A program made the translations under genes and the position numbers. Source: VRUE01 sp963720805 (lineage in GTDB: Bacteria > Actinomycetota > Thermoleophilia > Solirubrobacterales > 70-9). From it: DNA of 64,000 nt. The notes beneath the pieces are model-generated. The model was given only the letters and a program-made list of their open reading frames with translations, was not told the DNA's origin and made no database searches. Below are positions 62,065 through 64,000 of the stretch, in pieces. Numbering within the stretch: position 1 is the stretch's first letter; the number at the start of each line of letters is the position of its first letter. The stretch is taken from assembly GCA_963720805.1 (NCBI GenBank), contig CAVRGT010000010.1, forward strand, positions 1-64,000, given 5' to 3'.

Positions 62065-62127
62065 CAGATACCGCTACTGTTCCTTATTCCAGACAACCCG
62101 TTCCCTTGATCAGCAGAGGAAGGTCGG

Positions 62128-62823
62128 ATGGGCAAGCAGGCCGCAACCAAGGTCCGGGCAGGGGCTGAGGGGACCGGCGCAGCGGGGAAGGTTTTCCCCG
62201 AAGCTCCCGCACTCAGACTGGTGAGTTCCCCGAAGCGTCAGCGCATTCTCGAGGGCATGCTCGAGGCTGTCGGCAATGCCGGCTACGACTCCGCGTCCGT
62301 GCGTATGGTGCTGGATCAGACCGGGCTTTACAGGCAGGCGTTCTATGACGAGTTCGCCGACAAGGAGGCCTGTTACCTGGAGGCGCTTGCATACGGAGTC
62401 GTCAAATTCAAGGCAATCGCGATCGCCGCCGCCGAGCCGGAAACGGGATGGCGGGCCGAACTGCGGGCCGGACTCAGCGCGGTCCTCGACGCCCTCGACG
62501 CCGACCCCGCGATCGGCCGTGCGCTGATCGTCGAGGTCCACGCGGCGGGCCCCGAGGCGCTGAAAATTCGCGCCGAAGCGATGAAACAGATCACCGATTT
62601 CATCGATTCGGCGCGCCACGCCTCGACTGGCACAGAGGCGCCGCCGCCGATCGCCGCCGAGGGGATCGTCGCCGGCATGCACGCGGTGGTCCACGCCAAG
62701 CTGGCTACAGGAGACGATGGGGACGGCTTCCGCCGGCTGCTGCCCGACTTCATGTACTTCGCCGTGCTGCCCTACTTCGGAGCCGAGGTCGCCGGCGCCG
62801 AGATGAAGGCCGCCAGAGCCTGA
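62128..62823 (+). CDS. TetR-like regulator F (divergent HTH)
   Basis: A 231-residue TetR-like protein: RILEGMLEAVGNAGYDSASVRMVLDQTGLYRQAFYDEFADKEACYLEALAYG is the HTH, close to that of regulator C. GAGGAAGG precedes ATG 62128. C-terminal domain ends LLPDFMYFAVLPYFGAEVAG. Divergent from E across a 63-base gap that includes GTTCCC. Confidence 0.84.
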   Translation: MGKQAATKVRAGAEGTGAAGKVFPEAPALRLVSSPKRQRILEGMLEAVGNAGYDSASVRMVLDQTGLYRQAFYDEFADKEACYLEALAYGVVKFKAIAIAAAEPETGWRAELRAGLSAVLDALDADPAIGRALIVEVHAAGPEALKIRAEAMKQITDFIDSARHASTGTEAPPPIAAEGIVAGMHAVVHAKLATGDDGDGFRRLLPDFMYFAVLPYFGAEVAGAEMKAARA

Positions 62824-62889
62824 GCGGGGGAGTGCCGGGCAGCGAGGCCGGGGTTGGACAGTCTGAGAACACTGCCCTACTCTGAACCC

Positions 62890-63570
62890 ATGGATCAGGC
62901 CCCAACTTCGAGCGCAGAAAAAACACAAGGTGGTACGCAAAGCCTGCCGCGCGCCTACCTCGTGCGCTCAGAACGGGAGCGTCTGCTGGAGGCGATGCTG
63001 CGCGTCGCGGCCGCAAAAGGCTACGAAGCGACCACCGTCAGGGACGTGATCGAGGTGGCGGGAGTCTCCGAGCAGACCTTCGAGCAGATGTTCAGCGGCA
63101 AGGAGGCTTGCTTCCTCGAGGCCTACGAGGCGGTCTTCGACGTCCTCCTTGCCCACATGAGCAGCGCCTTTGAGGCGGCCGCCGGGCAGCCCTGGCCGGA
63201 GCGGATCTCCGCCGCGCTTGGCGCCCTGGTCGGGCTACTCTCAATCGAGGCCGGGATCGCCCGGCTGTCGATGGTCGAGGTAACGGCGGCGGGCGACGAC
63301 GCTCGCGCTCGCTACCGCTCGGCGCTGGCGCGCTTCACCCCGTTTCTCGAGGAGGGGCGCCAGTACGCAAATCAGGGCGAGGAACTACCGGCTGACACCG
63401 CCCGCTTCGCGATCGGTGGCGCCGCCTCGATGATCTTCGACGAGATCCGCGCCGGGAGGGGACCCGAGCTGGGCCGCATTCTTCCCGACCTCGTCTTCGC
63501 CGTGCTGATGCCGTATCTGGGCCCGGAAGCGGCCGAAGACGAGATGCGCCGGGTCACGCGCAAGGGATGA
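62890..63570 (+). CDS. TetR-family regulator G
   Basis: A 226-residue TetR protein: SLPRAYLVRSERERLLEAMLRVAAAKGYEATTVRDVIEVAGVSEQTFEQMFSGKEACFLEAY, ending ILPDLVFAVLMPYLGPEAAED. ATG 62890 has no Shine-Dalgarno; the longer frame from 62854 is less likely. Same direction as F, 66 bases apart. Its stop overlaps the left edge of a family-3 hairpin. Confidence 0.86.
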   Translation: MDQAPTSSAEKTQGGTQSLPRAYLVRSERERLLEAMLRVAAAKGYEATTVRDVIEVAGVSEQTFEQMFSGKEACFLEAYEAVFDVLLAHMSSAFEAAAGQPWPERISAALGALVGLLSIEAGIARLSMVEVTAAGDDARARYRSALARFTPFLEEGRQYANQGEELPADTARFAIGGAASMIFDEIRAGRGPELGRILPDLVFAVLMPYLGPEAAEDEMRRVTRKG

Positions 63571-63679
63571 GAAAGACCGAGCAGGGGTTCCGCTTAACTT
63601 TTTCGGTGGGACGGCTGGGGCCGTCCGAGATCGAATCGACGAAAAAGTGCAAGACGCTTCACCCCTGCTCGGTCTTTCT
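63570..63679. repeat. Three-tier hairpin element, family 3, copy b
   Basis: Outer 18-bp arms pair perfectly (63570-63587 and 63662-63679), internal loop TTCCGCTTA / GCAAGACGCTTCA, inner stem ACTTTTTCG (63597-63605) with CGAAAAAGT (63640-63648), apical stem GGACGG/CCGTCC. Compared with copy a the outer stem is unrelated in sequence while the internal loop is nearly identical. Lies between convergent genes. Confidence 0.75.
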
Positions 63680-64000
63680 AAACGCCTTGCCCGTGACGAC
63701 CCTCGCCAGCTGAAAAGCGGGCAGCGCCTTCGGCAGCTATACGAAGGGTCTCGCGGCCAAGCCGGTGCTCGAGGGCGATGCCCTCGGCGAGCGGTAGGCC
63801 GAAGCCCTCGATTGCGGCGCGGCGGTCGGCGAGCATTGTCTCTTGGGGGAAGGATGCGATCCGCTCGGCCAGCTCGAGGGCGCGCTCGAGGTGCTTGCCG
63901 GGCTCAACCAGCTCGTTGACCAGGCCGATGCGTTGCGCCTCCTCGGCCTCCACCGGGCGGCCAGTGAGGATCAGCTCCAGCGCCCGGCCCATGCCGAGGA
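63678..64000 (-). CDS. Enoyl-CoA hydratase/isomerase family protein, C-terminal part
   Basis: The 3' part of a crotonase gene that runs off the right edge. MGRALELILTGRPVEAEEAQRIGLVNELVEPGKHLERALELAERIASFPQETMLADRRA is the standard second half of the fold (the LTGRP and GLVNELV blocks). The oxyanion-hole residues lie outside the window. The protein probably acts on an acyl-CoA in fatty-acid or side-chain breakdown. Confidence 0.88.
   Translation of the reverse strand, partial: LGMGRALELILTGRPVEAEEAQRIGLVNELVEPGKHLERALELAERIASFPQETMLADRRAAIEGFGLPLAEGIALEHRLGRETLRIAAEGAARFSAGEGRHGQGV

Overview
The window is high-GC bacterial DNA. Its gene content and style point to an actinobacterium, most likely of the Thermoleophilia/Solirubrobacterales type: a cobA-hemD fusion, CcmABCD cytochrome c maturation genes, a DUF6458-type membrane protein, long secreted proteins with Lys/Arg/His-rich tails, many GTG/TTG starts and an array of TetR regulators. 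This placement is inference; no rRNA is present.

Layout. 0-37 kb is mostly core genome: an M15-like peptidase end, fumarase (fumC), two aldehyde dehydrogenases, a SpoIID-like protein, ychF, a methylmalonyl-CoA epimerase, rarA, an ATP-grasp enzyme and methyltransferases. Then follows a co-directional run ccmA-ccmB-ccmC-ccmD-hemA-hemC-cobA/hemD-birA (23.5-30.6 kb), which makes tetrapyrrole, exports or handles haem, and adds biotin ligase. After it come a DEAD/DEAH helicase, a TlpA-like lipoprotein, an NfeD/slipin pair and a galT-like gene.

37.99-45.39 kb is a 7.4-kb integrated element. It is bounded by a 39-bp duplication of the 5' half of tRNA-Arg(CCT). The intact tRNA lies at 45348-45421, and the integrase stop codon falls inside its anticodon loop. 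Cargo includes an NYN-type protein, a secreted protein, an XRE regulator, a strongly structured non-coding stretch, and IS110 and IS256 insertions. A frameshifted IS481 copy sits just past the tRNA.

46.7-54.7 kb carries four secreted or surface proteins: a collagen-like protein, a 1181-aa propeller-like protein, a 938-aa protein and a 259-aa protein. 55-63.6 kb holds toxin-antitoxin loci and seven TetR-family genes, one a fusion of two TetR units. The window ends in a partial crotonase gene. At least seven toxin-antitoxin-type loci are scattered through the window.

The most unusual signal is a set of repeated, structured intergenic elements. (a) A 77-nt element with an identical position directly upstream of ychF and hemA, with compensatory stem changes and a conserved 16-nt loop, covers the ribosome binding site. 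(b) A ~110-bp three-tier hairpin (after hemA and after the last TetR gene) has variable outer stems but conserved internal loops. (c) A ~43-bp palindrome occurs three times, each just before a start codon. (d) A ~50-bp hairpin occurs twice. (e) A 65-bp palindrome is inserted in frame in birA.
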